Made by a program: the position numbers and the translations under genes
Assembly: GCF_029626235.1 (NCBI RefSeq)
Contig: NZ_JARUBO010000005.1
Coordinates: 6,668,001 to 6,732,000, forward strand
DNA from: Micromonospora sp. WMMD1120
GTDB taxonomy: Bacteria; Actinomycetota; Actinomycetes; Mycobacteriales; Micromonosporaceae
DNA: 64,000 nucleotides
Direction: 5' to 3'
Shown here: positions 52,134-61,227 of the stretch, in pieces
Layout: the number at the start of each line of letters is the position of its first letter
How positions within the stretch are numbered: the stretch's first letter is position 1
Notes under the pieces: model-generated
Database searches by the model: none
Seen by the model: the letters and a program-made list of their open reading frames with translations, nothing else
Told to the model about the DNA's origin: nothing

Positions 52134-53284
52134 CCGCCGTCCGCGCGGCGCCCGCCGCCACCGTGACGCCGTGGTGTGGCCCGGACGGCACGCCGCTGCG
52201 AGCAGACACGCCGTACACCCTCACCGATGGTGTACGCCGCTGGCCGGTGGTCGAGACCATTCCCTGGCTGCGGCCGGACCGGGACGACCTGCGGGAACGG
52301 GCGGTGGCCGCGCTCGACGCGGGCGAACCCGACCGGGCCGCCGTAGCGCTGCTCGCCGACGCCGACGACTGGTGGGACGGCGCGCCGCCACCGGCGGAAC
52401 ACCTCCGGGCCGCGCTGCACGCCCGTACCCTGCGCGACGCGGTGGCGCTGCTCGGGCTCGGCCGCGTCGGGGTGTACTTCCTGCACCGCTGGTCCGACCC
52501 GAGCTGGTTGGCGGCCCTGGCGCTCACCGCCGCCCACCCGCCCAACGGCAGACCGGTGGTCGACGTGGCCTGCGGTGCCGGACACCTGCTGCGGCACCTG
52601 GTGACCCACGGCCACCCGGACCTGACCGGAGTGGACGTGGTCTTCGCCAAGCTGTGGCTGGCCCGCCGATTCGTGTTGCCCCCCGCCGCGCCGGTCGCGC
52701 TGGTCTGCGCCGACCTGACCGCCGCCTGGCCCCTGCCGATGGCGACGGCGACGGCACCTCGCCACGTGGCCTGCCATGATGCGCTGTACTTCCTGCCCGA
52801 CAAGGCTGCCGTGGTGGCCGCCGCGCTCGCCTGCGCCGGGCCGCAGGGGGCTGTGCTCCTCGGTCACCTGCACAACGTGCGGCACCCGTCCGGCGGCGCC
52901 GGGCTGCCGCTGACACCGGAGGGCTGGACGGCCCTGTTGCCGGGCGCCGACGCGTACGCCGAGGAGGAACTGACCGCGGCGACCGCCGCGGGGCGACTCC
53001 CCGCGCCGGCCGAACCCGCCGCGCTGGCGCGTACCGAAGCCGTCGGCCTGGCCCACGACGCCGGCGCCGCGCCGGCCGACCCGGCGCTGCTGCGGCCCGC
53101 GTCGACGAGTCCGCTGCAAGCGAACCCGCTCTACGACGACGGGACCCGCCGCTGGCCCGACCCGCGGTGGGCGGCGGAGTACGGCGAGCGCGCCGCCACG
53201 TACCTGCCGGCGATCTGGCCGAGCGATCCCGGCCCGGACGCGGTGCGACGTCGCCTCCTGCTCGACCTGCCCGAGCGGTGGTGA
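52130..53284 (+). CDS. Class I SAM-dependent methyltransferase
   Basis: A 384-residue protein with motif I in VVDVACGAGHLLRHL and the acidic end of strand 2 in LTGVDVVFAKLWLARR. The N-terminal 150 residues carry a short zinc-less segment (TPWCGPDGTPL) and helices. The C-terminal 100 residues are an extension with PLYDDGTRRWPDP. GTG start overlaps the previous stop. The large non-catalytic parts suggest a specialised substrate. Presumably methylates an operon intermediate. Confidence 0.82.
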   Translation: MTAVRAAPAATVTPWCGPDGTPLRADTPYTLTDGVRRWPVVETIPWLRPDRDDLRERAVAALDAGEPDRAAVALLADADDWWDGAPPPAEHLRAALHARTLRDAVALLGLGRVGVYFLHRWSDPSWLAALALTAAHPPNGRPVVDVACGAGHLLRHLVTHGHPDLTGVDVVFAKLWLARRFVLPPAAPVALVCADLTAAWPLPMATATAPRHVACHDALYFLPDKAAVVAAALACAGPQGAVLLGHLHNVRHPSGGAGLPLTPEGWTALLPGADAYAEEELTAATAAGRLPAPAEPAALARTEAVGLAHDAGAAPADPALLRPASTSPLQANPLYDDGTRRWPDPRWAAEYGERAATYLPAIWPSDPGPDAVRRRLLLDLPERW

Positions 53285-54273
53285 GCGTGGAAACGGTCGG
53301 GTGGGGTGTGATCGGCTGCGGCTGGGTTGCCCGCGACCACGTCGCGCCGGCGATCCGCGCCGCCGGGCACCGGCTCGTCGTCGCGTGCGACCCGGACCGG
53401 GACGCCGCCCTTGCGCTCGGCCCCGAACGGCTCGCCACTGCCGACCTGGACGAGTTGCTCGACCACCCGGAGGTCGAGGCGGTACACGTGGCGACCCCCA
53501 ACCACACCCATGCCGATGTGGTGACCGCGGTGGCCAAGGCCGGGCTTCCGGTGCTGTGCGAGAAGCCCCTGGCCGCCACAGTGTCCGACGCGCGGCGGCT
53601 CGTTGACTCGGCCGGTGGCGCACTCGCCGGCACCGCCTTCGACCAGCGGTTCCATCCGGCTCACCGGCGGATCGCCGACCTCGTCGCCGAGGGCGCCCTC
53701 GGTACGGTGACAGCGATCCGGATCGTCTACGGCTGTTGGTTGCCCGAGCGGTGGAGTCCGGACGGGCGGCCGCACGACAACTGGCGGGTCGATCCCACCC
53801 GCTCCGGCGGTGGCGCCCTGGTGGACCTGGCCCCGCACGGTGTCGATCTGGTCGGCGCGCTGCTCGGCGAGGATCTGGTCGAGCTGACCGTCCGCACCCA
53901 GCGGCGGGTGCACCCCTACCCGGTGGACGACGGGGCGCTGCTGGCCGGCGTGACCGGCGGCGGAGTGCTGTTCCAGGCCCACGTCTCCTTCAACACCGCC
54001 GACGCACTCCCCCGCCGTCGACTCGACGTGGTCGGCACCGCCGCGCAACTCGTCGCCGTCGACACCCTCGGCCAGAGCGCCGGCGGCACGCTGACCCGCC
54101 TCGACGCCGCCACCGGCGCCACCACCGCAGTGCCGTTCGACGTCGACACGACACCGTTCACCGCCCAGGCGCGTGCATTCTCCACCGCCGTGCGCGACGG
54201 CGGTTGGCAGTGGCCGTTGGCACGGGATCTGCGCCTGCACGAGTTGCTGCACACCGCCGCGGAGAGGAGCTGA
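53281..54273 (+). CDS. Gfo/Idh/MocA-type NAD(P)-dependent dehydrogenase
   Basis: A 330-residue oxidoreductase. GWGVIGCGWVARDH is the NAD-binding turn, VATPNHTHADVV and CEKPLAATV the conserved Lys segment, and DLAPHGVDLVGALLG the catalytic His region. Family members oxidise inositols or sugar nucleotides. In an operon starting with inositol-phosphate synthase it probably makes a keto-inositol or keto-sugar. GTG start overlaps the methyltransferase stop; a second GTG two codons later is an alternative. Confidence 0.87.
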   Translation: MSVETVGWGVIGCGWVARDHVAPAIRAAGHRLVVACDPDRDAALALGPERLATADLDELLDHPEVEAVHVATPNHTHADVVTAVAKAGLPVLCEKPLAATVSDARRLVDSAGGALAGTAFDQRFHPAHRRIADLVAEGALGTVTAIRIVYGCWLPERWSPDGRPHDNWRVDPTRSGGGALVDLAPHGVDLVGALLGEDLVELTVRTQRRVHPYPVDDGALLAGVTGGGVLFQAHVSFNTADALPRRRLDVVGTAAQLVAVDTLGQSAGGTLTRLDAATGATTAVPFDVDTTPFTAQARAFSTAVRDGGWQWPLARDLRLHELLHTAAERS

Positions 54274-54275
54274 CA

Positions 54276-55103
54276 GTGCCCCTGCGCCCGTACGCCTGCG
54301 CGAACTGCGGCCACTGGCAGCGCTGGTTCGCGGCCCCGTCGTCCTGCCCGGTCTGCACGGACGTGCGCAACGCACTGCCCGAGGACGGCTGGCAGTTCGA
54401 CGCCGCCGACGAGGTGGCCGTCGGCCGTCGGGCACTGTGGACCGAGGTCGCTCCCGGGGTGACCGGCTACTGGTCCGAGCCGCAGCTCGGGCTCGGCAGC
54501 ACCGGCTGGGTGATCGAGACCGACGCCGGTCTGGTCGGCTGGGAGGCGGCCGGCTGGTACCCGCCGGAAGCCCTCGCCGACCTGCGCGCCCGCGGCGGCC
54601 TCGTCGCCCTCGGCGCGAGCCACGTGCACGGGTACGGCGCCCTGTGGCAGCTCCAGGACGAACTCGCCCCGCCGGTGCTCGCCATCGGCGTCGACGACCT
54701 CGTCTGGACCAAGGCGTTCCAGGTGACCTGGCCCACCGACGATCGGCTTGCGCTCGCGCCCGGCCTGGTGATCCACCGCAGCGGCGGCCACTTTCCCGGT
54801 CACAACGTGCTGCACGACGAACGGCGCGGAATTCTCTTCGTCGGCGACCTGATCAAGGTCGAGTTGGCCGGCGGGACACCTACCGCGCTCTCCTGCCACA
54901 AAGCCTTCCACGCCCAGATCCCGCTCTCGCACGCCGAGGTGGCACGGGCCCGCGACCTGGTCGAGACGCTCGACTTCGACGCGGTCGCCACTCCGTTCGA
55001 GTACGCCGCACCGGTCTCCCGCAGGCAGGTGCTCGCCCTGTTCGACCGGCAGCTGCGGGGGCAGCCGACGGCCGGGCCCATCCCGATCGAGGAGTTGACG
55101 TGA
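54276..55103 (+). CDS. Zinc-ribbon / metallo-beta-lactamase-fold protein with a degenerate site
   Basis: A 275-residue protein. An N-terminal zinc ribbon (Cys8, Cys11, Cys24, Cys27) is joined to a metallo-beta-lactamase fold (WVIETDAGLVGWEAAGWYP). The metal motif normally THxHxDH reads ASHVHGYG (His116, His118; Asp and His replaced by Tyr120 and Gly121). A later GGHFPGHNVL, FVGDLIKVE and the closing ATPFEYAAP keep the fold. Binding one metal or none is likely. GAGGAG precedes the GTG, two bases after the previous stop. Possible rubredoxin-like or sulfur-carrying partner for YcaO. Confidence 0.75.
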   Translation: MPLRPYACANCGHWQRWFAAPSSCPVCTDVRNALPEDGWQFDAADEVAVGRRALWTEVAPGVTGYWSEPQLGLGSTGWVIETDAGLVGWEAAGWYPPEALADLRARGGLVALGASHVHGYGALWQLQDELAPPVLAIGVDDLVWTKAFQVTWPTDDRLALAPGLVIHRSGGHFPGHNVLHDERRGILFVGDLIKVELAGGTPTALSCHKAFHAQIPLSHAEVARARDLVETLDFDAVATPFEYAAPVSRRQVLALFDRQLRGQPTAGPIPIEELT

Positions 55104-56584
55104 GGCGAGCCGTCGAACCGCGTACCCCGACCGTTTCGGCGTTGTCGGTCGCCGACCGGCTCGCCGACGCCCTGCCGCCCGGCGAGGTCGGTGACTTCGA
55201 CGTGTCCGGACTGGACCGGATCGGTCTGCCGGTGATCTCCGCCGACCACCTCGGCGACGGCTGGCCCCGGGCCGCCGCCGTGGGCTACGGCGCCACTGTC
55301 GAACAGGCGCGCACCGGCGCCTACGGCGAGCTGGCGGAGGCGCTGCTGCTGCACGGACAGCTGCGAGCCATGGTGCCCCGGCGGGCCTCGTACGCCGAAC
55401 TTCGCGCCGAGGTGGGCCCGGCCGGCGTGGTGGATCCACGGTCGCTGGTGCTTGCCGCCGGAACGACTGTCGACGACCACCAGCCCCGCTCCTGGCTGCC
55501 CACGACGCGGTGGCGCACCGGCGAGACGGTGCTGGTGCCGGCGGAGTTCTGCGCCTCCGCCGGCGAGGACCTGCCCTGGCAGGACCCGGCCGAGCGACTG
55601 ATCACGGTGATCACCAACGGGTCGGGCGCGGGTGACACGATCGAACGGGCTGTCGCACACGGCCTGCTGGAGCTCCTGCAACGCGATGGCAACACCACCG
55701 CCTTCCGCGCCATGGACGCCGGCGTCGCGATCGACCTCGACGAGATCCGCGACCCGGTGACCCGGGCGACCCTCGATCGCCTGCGGAACGCCGACATCGA
55801 GGTGATCCCGAAGCTCGCCTCGACCGCTTTCGGTCTGGTCGACGTGCACGTCGTCGGCATCGACCGAGAGCCGGACACCCCACCGCTCGCCGTCACCGCA
55901 TGTGGGGAGGCCGCCCACCCGGACCGGGAGACCGCGCTGCGCAAGGCGCTGCTGGAGTACGTCTCCTCCCGCTCCCGCAAGGTCTTCTCCCACGGGCCGC
56001 TGGAGACCCTGCGGCGGGTCACCCCGCAGGCGTACTGGCGGCGGGAACTCGCCCGGCCGGTCGAGTCCCAGGAAACCCGGGCGTTCACCGCGATGCGCGA
56101 ATGGACCCACCTCGACGGTGGACAGCTACGGGCCCTGCTGGAGCCCGTGGTGCTGGCCCGCAGAAGCACGGTGCTCTTCAGCGCTCTGCCCACCGTCGCG
56201 CCCGGAAGCCTGGACGACCCGACCGCGCTACTGGTCGACCTGTTACAACGACTGGCCGACTTCGACGTCCTCGTCGTCGTCGCACCCGGGGACGGAGCGG
56301 CGGCGGTCAAGGTGATCGTGCCCGGTCTGGAGGCGGAAACCATGTCGTACGGACGGATCGCCGCGCGCGGCGTACAGCGGCTGATAGAGCGGGAATCGCC
56401 GCTGGTCGGGCTCGGGGCGCCCCCGCACGACGGTGCCGCGCCGGTGGTCCTCGACCCGGCCGGCCGGGAGCGACTGGGCGGCGACGCCTGGCTCGACCTG
56501 GACGCGGTCGCCCGGACCATCGGACCGCTCTACCCGCTGTACCGCGAACCGAGCCGGCACGTCGTCGCCCGGAGTGGGGAATGA
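55100..56584 (+). CDS. YcaO-domain ATP-dependent enzyme
   Basis: A 494-residue YcaO protein. Its ATP-binding segments are GYGATVEQARTGAYGELAEAL (62-81), ITNGSGAGDTIERAVAHGLLELLQRD (171-196) and GEAAHPDRETALRKALLEYVSSRSR (269-293). YcaO enzymes activate an amide oxygen with ATP for cyclisation or for thioamide or amidine formation. There is no RiPP recognition element, partner E1-like protein or precursor peptide nearby. GTG start overlaps the previous stop. In this setting it may act on a small molecule rather than a peptide. Confidence 0.88.
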   Translation: MRRAVEPRTPTVSALSVADRLADALPPGEVGDFDVSGLDRIGLPVISADHLGDGWPRAAAVGYGATVEQARTGAYGELAEALLLHGQLRAMVPRRASYAELRAEVGPAGVVDPRSLVLAAGTTVDDHQPRSWLPTTRWRTGETVLVPAEFCASAGEDLPWQDPAERLITVITNGSGAGDTIERAVAHGLLELLQRDGNTTAFRAMDAGVAIDLDEIRDPVTRATLDRLRNADIEVIPKLASTAFGLVDVHVVGIDREPDTPPLAVTACGEAAHPDRETALRKALLEYVSSRSRKVFSHGPLETLRRVTPQAYWRRELARPVESQETRAFTAMREWTHLDGGQLRALLEPVVLARRSTVLFSALPTVAPGSLDDPTALLVDLLQRLADFDVLVVVAPGDGAAAVKVIVPGLEAETMSYGRIAARGVQRLIERESPLVGLGAPPHDGAAPVVLDPAGRERLGGDAWLDLDAVARTIGPLYPLYREPSRHVVARSGE

Positions 56585-57447
56585 GCCTGCGATTCGCCTA
56601 CAACACCAACGGCCTGACCTCGCACCGCCTCGACGATGCGCTCACGTTGCTCGCCGACTGCGGCTACGACGGCGTCGCACTCACCCTCGACGTGGCCCAC
56701 CACGACCCGTACGCGCCCGATCTCGCCGGGCGCACCCGTCGGCTGGCGCGCCGCCTCAACGCGCTCGGCCTCGCGAGCGTGGTGGAGACCGGTGCGCGGT
56801 TCCTGCTCGATCCGCGACGCAAGCACCACCCGACCCTGGTCTCGCCGACCAAGGAGGATCGGATCCGGCGGCGTGACTTCCTGCGCCTCTGTGTTGACGT
56901 GGCGGTCGGACTCGGCAGCGAGGCGGTGTCGTTCTGGGCCGGAGTGCCGGAGCCCGGCGCCGACCGCGACCGCAGCTGGCACTGGTTGGTCGACGGGGCT
57001 CGAAGCGTGGTCGAGTACGCGGAGCGGCACGGCATGACGTGCGCGCTGGAACCGGAACCGGGCATGCTGGTCGACGACTGCGACGACTGGGCCCGTCTCG
57101 CGGCCCAGATCCCCGGTCTCACCCTGGCCCTGGACACCGGGCACTGCCTGGTATCCGGCCGGTACGCGCCGGACGCCGCCGTCCGGGTCTTCGCGAGCAG
57201 GCTCGGCGCCTGCGCCATCGAGGACATGCCCCGCGGTCGGCACGAGCACCGCGCACCGGGCGAGGGCGACCTGGACTTTCCCGCGGTGCTCGGCGCGCTG
57301 ACCGATGTGGGATACCCCGGTCTGGTCAGCCTCGAACTCTCCCGCGACGCGCACAGAGCCGACACCCTGGTGCCCGCCGCGCTGGCCGCGCTGCGCGCCG
57401 CCGAGCAGCAACCGAACACGACCGCCGAGCTGAAGGTCGACGCCTGA
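56581..57447 (+). CDS. TIM-barrel sugar-phosphate isomerase/epimerase
   Basis: A 288-residue AP-endonuclease-2/xylose-isomerase-like TIM barrel. FAYNTNGLTSHRLDDALTLL begins strand 1. Metal-site candidates are Glu in CALEPEPG, Asp-His in LALDTGHCL, His in RHEHRAPGEGDLDFP, and Glu in VSLELSRD. Members interconvert keto-inositols and keto-sugars. It fits a step after the Gfo/Idh oxidation. ATGA overlap with YcaO. Confidence 0.85.
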   Translation: MSLRFAYNTNGLTSHRLDDALTLLADCGYDGVALTLDVAHHDPYAPDLAGRTRRLARRLNALGLASVVETGARFLLDPRRKHHPTLVSPTKEDRIRRRDFLRLCVDVAVGLGSEAVSFWAGVPEPGADRDRSWHWLVDGARSVVEYAERHGMTCALEPEPGMLVDDCDDWARLAAQIPGLTLALDTGHCLVSGRYAPDAAVRVFASRLGACAIEDMPRGRHEHRAPGEGDLDFPAVLGALTDVGYPGLVSLELSRDAHRADTLVPAALAALRAAEQQPNTTAELKVDA

Positions 57448-58688
57448 TGAGGATCTGCTTCGTGTCCCGCCGCTACTGGCCGGCCGTCTCGGGGATGAGC
57501 GCGTACGCCGAGAACCTGCTTCACCACCTGGTGCGTGCCGGCCACGAGCCGACCCTGGTATCCCAATACCGGGGCGACAGCGCGGGTCGCGCCGTGTACG
57601 GCGGTGGTCCACCCCCGGCGGACCGGGTGCCTCCGGGGGTCGAGGTGCACGCCCTGGAAGCGCACGGGGAGCAGGCCGTGGGCCGGGGTGAGCCCGCGGA
57701 CTTCGAGGCGGACGTGGCCAGGATGACCGAGATGGTGCTGCGGCTGCACGCCCGCCGACCCTTCGACGTGCTGCACGCGCAGTACGCCTACCCGAACGGG
57801 TTGGCGGTGCTGCGGGCCGCGCGGGCGACCGGGCTACCCGCCGTGGTCTCCGTGCAGGGCGGCGACGGTCACTGGGTCGGCACCTGCTGCACCACCCATC
57901 GCGAGCTGGTGCGGGCGGTCTTCGCGCACGCGCCGGCACTGCTGATCGGTTCGCCGTCGTTCGCCGCCGAGGTCTGCCGACGACACGACCTCGATCCGAC
58001 CCGCTTCACCGTCGTACCCGGCGCCACCGACGTCGAACGGTTCGTACCGGTCGCGTCCCCGGGACGGGTCTCCGACCCGGCGGTGCTGCTCTACCACGGC
58101 CGGGTCGACGCCCGTAAGGGCGTACTCGATCTGCTCGACGCGGTGGCCAAGCTGCGCGCGGACGCGGTGCCGGTCCGGCTGCTGATCTCGGGTATCGGCC
58201 CCGACCTTGACGCGGTCGCGAGCCGGATCACCGAGCTCGGCCTCGCCGACGTGGTCGAGCTGCTCGGCGCGGTGCCCTACGAACGGGCCCACGAGGTGTA
58301 TGCCCGCGGCGAGGTCTTCGTCAGCCCCACCTATGCCGAGGGCTTCTCCAACACCATCCTGGAGGCGCTGGCCAGCGGCCTGCCGGTCATCTCCACCGAC
58401 GTCGTCGGCGTCCGCGACTGTGTCCGCCCCGACGAGAACGGCCTGCTGGTGCCGCCCGGTGATCCGGCTGCCCTGGCGGCGGCCGTGCGTCGCCTGCTCG
58501 ACGACCCGGCGCTGCGCCGTCGGCTCGCCGAGCAGGGCCGCCGCGACGTGGAGCGGCAGTGGAGCTGGCCGGTGATCGCCGACCAGATCACCGGTGTCTA
58601 CGACGGGCTGACCCCGGCCGTCCCGGAAATCACCGATCCGCCGGTCGACCCGACCTGTCGCTTCCGCGCGGCGCCGCACCTGCTGTGA
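57447..58688 (+). CDS. GT4 glycosyltransferase (MshA-like)
   Basis: A 413-residue GT-B enzyme. MRICFVSRRYWPAVSGMSAYAENL is the N-lobe start; VQGGDGHW lies near the acceptor cleft; LLYHGRVDARKGVLDLL begins the C-lobe; EGFSNTILEALASG is the E-x7-E donor motif. MshA of mycothiol synthesis, also GT4, joins GlcNAc to inositol phosphate. This protein could do the same with a UDP-sugar made by the divergent epimerase. It overlaps the previous stop (TGATG). Confidence 0.88.
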   Translation: MRICFVSRRYWPAVSGMSAYAENLLHHLVRAGHEPTLVSQYRGDSAGRAVYGGGPPPADRVPPGVEVHALEAHGEQAVGRGEPADFEADVARMTEMVLRLHARRPFDVLHAQYAYPNGLAVLRAARATGLPAVVSVQGGDGHWVGTCCTTHRELVRAVFAHAPALLIGSPSFAAEVCRRHDLDPTRFTVVPGATDVERFVPVASPGRVSDPAVLLYHGRVDARKGVLDLLDAVAKLRADAVPVRLLISGIGPDLDAVASRITELGLADVVELLGAVPYERAHEVYARGEVFVSPTYAEGFSNTILEALASGLPVISTDVVGVRDCVRPDENGLLVPPGDPAALAAAVRRLLDDPALRRRLAEQGRRDVERQWSWPVIADQITGVYDGLTPAVPEITDPPVDPTCRFRAAPHLL

Positions 58689-59551
58689 CAGCGCGGATCG
58701 CGCCGGGTTCGGAAGCCCCGGCAGGCGGCAATTCCGGGGTTGCGGTGGCAGTCAGTCCGCACCTGGACGACGCGGTGTTCTCCATCGGCGGGACTCTCGC
58801 GGCACTGGTCGCGGCGAGCTGGACGGTACGCGTGGTCACCTGCTTCACCGCCAGCGTGCCGGACCCCTCGCCGTTCGCCCTTGCCTGCCAGCTCGACAAG
58901 GGACTCACCGCCGACGTCGACTACATGGCGGTGCGCCGGGCAGAGGACGCCGCGGCCTGCGCGATGCTCGGGGTGCAACCCGTACATCTGCCACTGCCCG
59001 AGGCACCGCACCGCGGGTATCCCGACGCGGCCGCGCTCTTCACCGGTGTCCGGGCCGACGACCGGATCACGGCGGCACTGGACCCGATGCTCCGCCCACA
59101 CCTGGCAGAGGCCGACGTGGTCCTCGCGCCTCAGGCCCTCGGTGATCACGTCGACCACCGCGTCGTCACCGCGACCGTCGCACGGCTCGCGCCCGACGGC
59201 CTGTGGTGGCGCGACGTGCCGTACGTCAGTCGACAACGGGCGGCGTCCGCAGGAGTCGGCGCACCCGGGGCCGTCGAGGCGGGCGTCGACATCGGCGGCT
59301 ACCTGGCCGCGAAGATCGCGGCCGCCCGCAGCTACCACAGCCAACTCGGCTTTCAGTTCGGTGCTGGCGGGGTGGCACCGCTGCTGCAGGACCTCGCCGC
59401 CGCGGAGGCCGCCAGACTGGGCCTGCCTGGCACGGTCGAGGCGCTGCGTGGGCGCGCGGACTGCCTGGTGAGGATCGGCGCGGTACTACCGGCGTCCAGC
59501 GTGTCGACGAACACGACGGGCCGCCGCACCAGTCGGCTCCGACACCGTTGA
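58685..59551 (+). CDS. PIG-L-family deacetylase (MshB-like)
   Basis: A 288-residue zinc deacetylase. The PHxDD motif is SPHLDDAVF (His26, Asp28, Asp29) and the third metal ligand is in GDHVDHR (His155/His158). MshB and GPI de-N-acetylases remove acetyl from GlcNAc-inositol. Following the GT4 gene with GTGA overlap, it probably exposes an amine on the inositol glycoside. Last gene of the operon. Confidence 0.87.
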   Translation: MTARIAPGSEAPAGGNSGVAVAVSPHLDDAVFSIGGTLAALVAASWTVRVVTCFTASVPDPSPFALACQLDKGLTADVDYMAVRRAEDAAACAMLGVQPVHLPLPEAPHRGYPDAAALFTGVRADDRITAALDPMLRPHLAEADVVLAPQALGDHVDHRVVTATVARLAPDGLWWRDVPYVSRQRAASAGVGAPGAVEAGVDIGGYLAAKIAAARSYHSQLGFQFGAGGVAPLLQDLAAAEAARLGLPGTVEALRGRADCLVRIGAVLPASSVSTNTTGRRTSRLRHR

Positions 59552-59915
59552 CCCGTTCGGCGAATGCCGGTCCATGGAGTTGGATAGCACATTGACCCGA
59601 CGACGCATCTGGTTGGCGACCTGCAAGGCGGCGCCTGCGGTGCGACGGTGACTGAACAGACCGACGAGGGTGTCCACCGGCTTCGGGGGCTCGACGGTCT
59701 CGCGACTATTGCGGCGGGCAGCCGGGTCGCACGGCGTGGCAGAGGTCAGGAACACCATCGCGGCGTAGCGAAGCTGGACCGCTGCGACGCGCTGGGCGCC
59801 TGCACGGCGGCCAACAGTGGCGGAGGTTGGTCTCTAACGTGACGTGGACTTGCAGCAAGAGCCTCCTGGTTGGTCCTGAGTGACAATCTACGGGCTGGTC
59901 CGTGGGAGGATGCTT
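59552..59915. other. Intergenic stretch, no supported gene
   Basis: About 360 bp after the PIG-L gene, presumably holding the end of the operon and the promoter of the phosphatase gene. Weak minus-strand frames are Arg-rich without family features. No strong hairpin seen. Confidence 0.45.
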
Positions 59916-61172
59916 GTGAGCAGCTTGGAATCGCTGCGGCAGTTGCTGCGGCAGTCGCACCATGCCCGTCCTGATGATCTGCCGGAGATGGCGATGCGGG
60001 CGGCGCCTCTACTGGACGCACGTGCCCTGGTGATCTACCTCGTGGACCATCAGCAGCGGCTGCTGCTCCCGCTGCTGGGCGGCAGCGCACCCGCCCGTGA
60101 CTCGATCGACATTGACGGCACGCTCGCCGGACGAGCGTTCAGCACCGCGTCGACCTGCGTCAGCACCAGCGGCGCTGACGGCGTGCGGGTCTGGGTGCCG
60201 GTGCTCGACGGCAGCGAGCGCATGGGCGTGCTGGAAGTTGTCACCGACGTCCCGATGGCCGACGAGAGCGTCGACGACTGCGCCGCGGTCGCGTCCCTGC
60301 TCGCCGAACTGGTCGTCACGCGAAGTTCGTACAGCGACAGGATCGAGCGGCTCCGGCGCCGGGCCCCAATGCAACTGGCCGCGGAGATGCTGCGCGCGCA
60401 GCTACCGCCGCTGACCTTCTCGACCGGGCACCTGATCATCAGCGGCATCCTCGAACCGTGCTACGACGTGGGCGGCGACGCGTTCGACTACGCGGTCAAC
60501 GGTGACATCGCGCACCTCGCGTTGTTCGACGCCGCCGGCCATGGCTCCAGTGCCGGCATGCGGGCCGTGGTGCTCGCCTCCATCGCCCTCGCCGCCTACC
60601 GCAACGCCCGCCGCACCGGCCTGGACCTGACCGCCACCTACCATCACATCGACGTCGCGGTCCGCGACCACGACCGGTACGGGATGATCACTGCGGTGCT
60701 TGCCGAGCTCGACCAGCGCAGCGGAATCCTGCAGGTCATCTCCGCCGGTCACCCCGGTGGGATCGTGCTGCGCGACGGCAAGGTCGTCAAGGTTCTGCCC
60801 ACCCCGACCGCTCTCCCGGTCACCCTCGGCGACCGGCGCCCACCGGTCGTCGTCGAGGAAGCCCTCGAACCCGGCGACCAGGTGCTGCTTTACACGGATG
60901 GCATCATCGAAGCCCGTACACCCGAAGGCGAGACGTTCGGCATGGAACGCCTCGTCGAGTTCGCCACCAAAGCAGTCGCCGACCGACTGCCGCTGCCCGA
61001 GACCGCCCGTCGGCTCGTGCACGCCATCCTCAACCACCAGGACGACCGCCTCCAGGACGACGCCACCGTCCTGCTCGCCCAATGGCGCAGCCCCGCACCC
61101 CTACAATCGGACCGGGAAACGATCAACGCGCCAACCCACCAACCACTCGAAACGCAGTCAAAACCCGACTGA
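59916..61172 (+). CDS. GAF-SpoIIE/PP2C serine phosphatase
   Basis: A 418-residue protein. A GAF-like domain (residues about 25-150: LLDARALVIYLVDHQQRLLLPLL, VWVPVLDGSERMGVLEVV) precedes a SpoIIE phosphatase domain (about 185-390). Metal Asp residues are in GGDAFDYAV, LFDAAGHGSSAG and LLYTDGIIEAR, plus QDDATVLLAQW at the end. Such proteins dephosphorylate anti-anti-sigma factors. The GTG at 59916 has GGAGG six bases upstream, favoured over the ATG at 59910 and the GTG at 59880. Confidence 0.88.
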   Translation: MSSLESLRQLLRQSHHARPDDLPEMAMRAAPLLDARALVIYLVDHQQRLLLPLLGGSAPARDSIDIDGTLAGRAFSTASTCVSTSGADGVRVWVPVLDGSERMGVLEVVTDVPMADESVDDCAAVASLLAELVVTRSSYSDRIERLRRRAPMQLAAEMLRAQLPPLTFSTGHLIISGILEPCYDVGGDAFDYAVNGDIAHLALFDAAGHGSSAGMRAVVLASIALAAYRNARRTGLDLTATYHHIDVAVRDHDRYGMITAVLAELDQRSGILQVISAGHPGGIVLRDGKVVKVLPTPTALPVTLGDRRPPVVVEEALEPGDQVLLYTDGIIEARTPEGETFGMERLVEFATKAVADRLPLPETARRLVHAILNHQDDRLQDDATVLLAQWRSPAPLQSDRETINAPTHQPLETQSKPD

Positions 61173-61227
61173 CCTCACCGGATTCTTCCGCGAAATGCGC
61201 TGACCGAAGTGGCGGCCAGTACGCGAG

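Noticed and set aside
48814..59551. RiPP precursor peptide for the YcaO enzyme
   Set aside because: I looked for a short ORF with a leader and core near YcaO on both strands. The genes overlap or abut without gaps and the flanking intergenic regions hold no convincing small ORF.
50032..59551. Standard mycothiol biosynthesis locus
   Set aside because: The synthase, GT4 and PIG-L enzymes fit, but MshC and MshD are absent and the six intervening genes have no role in mycothiol synthesis.
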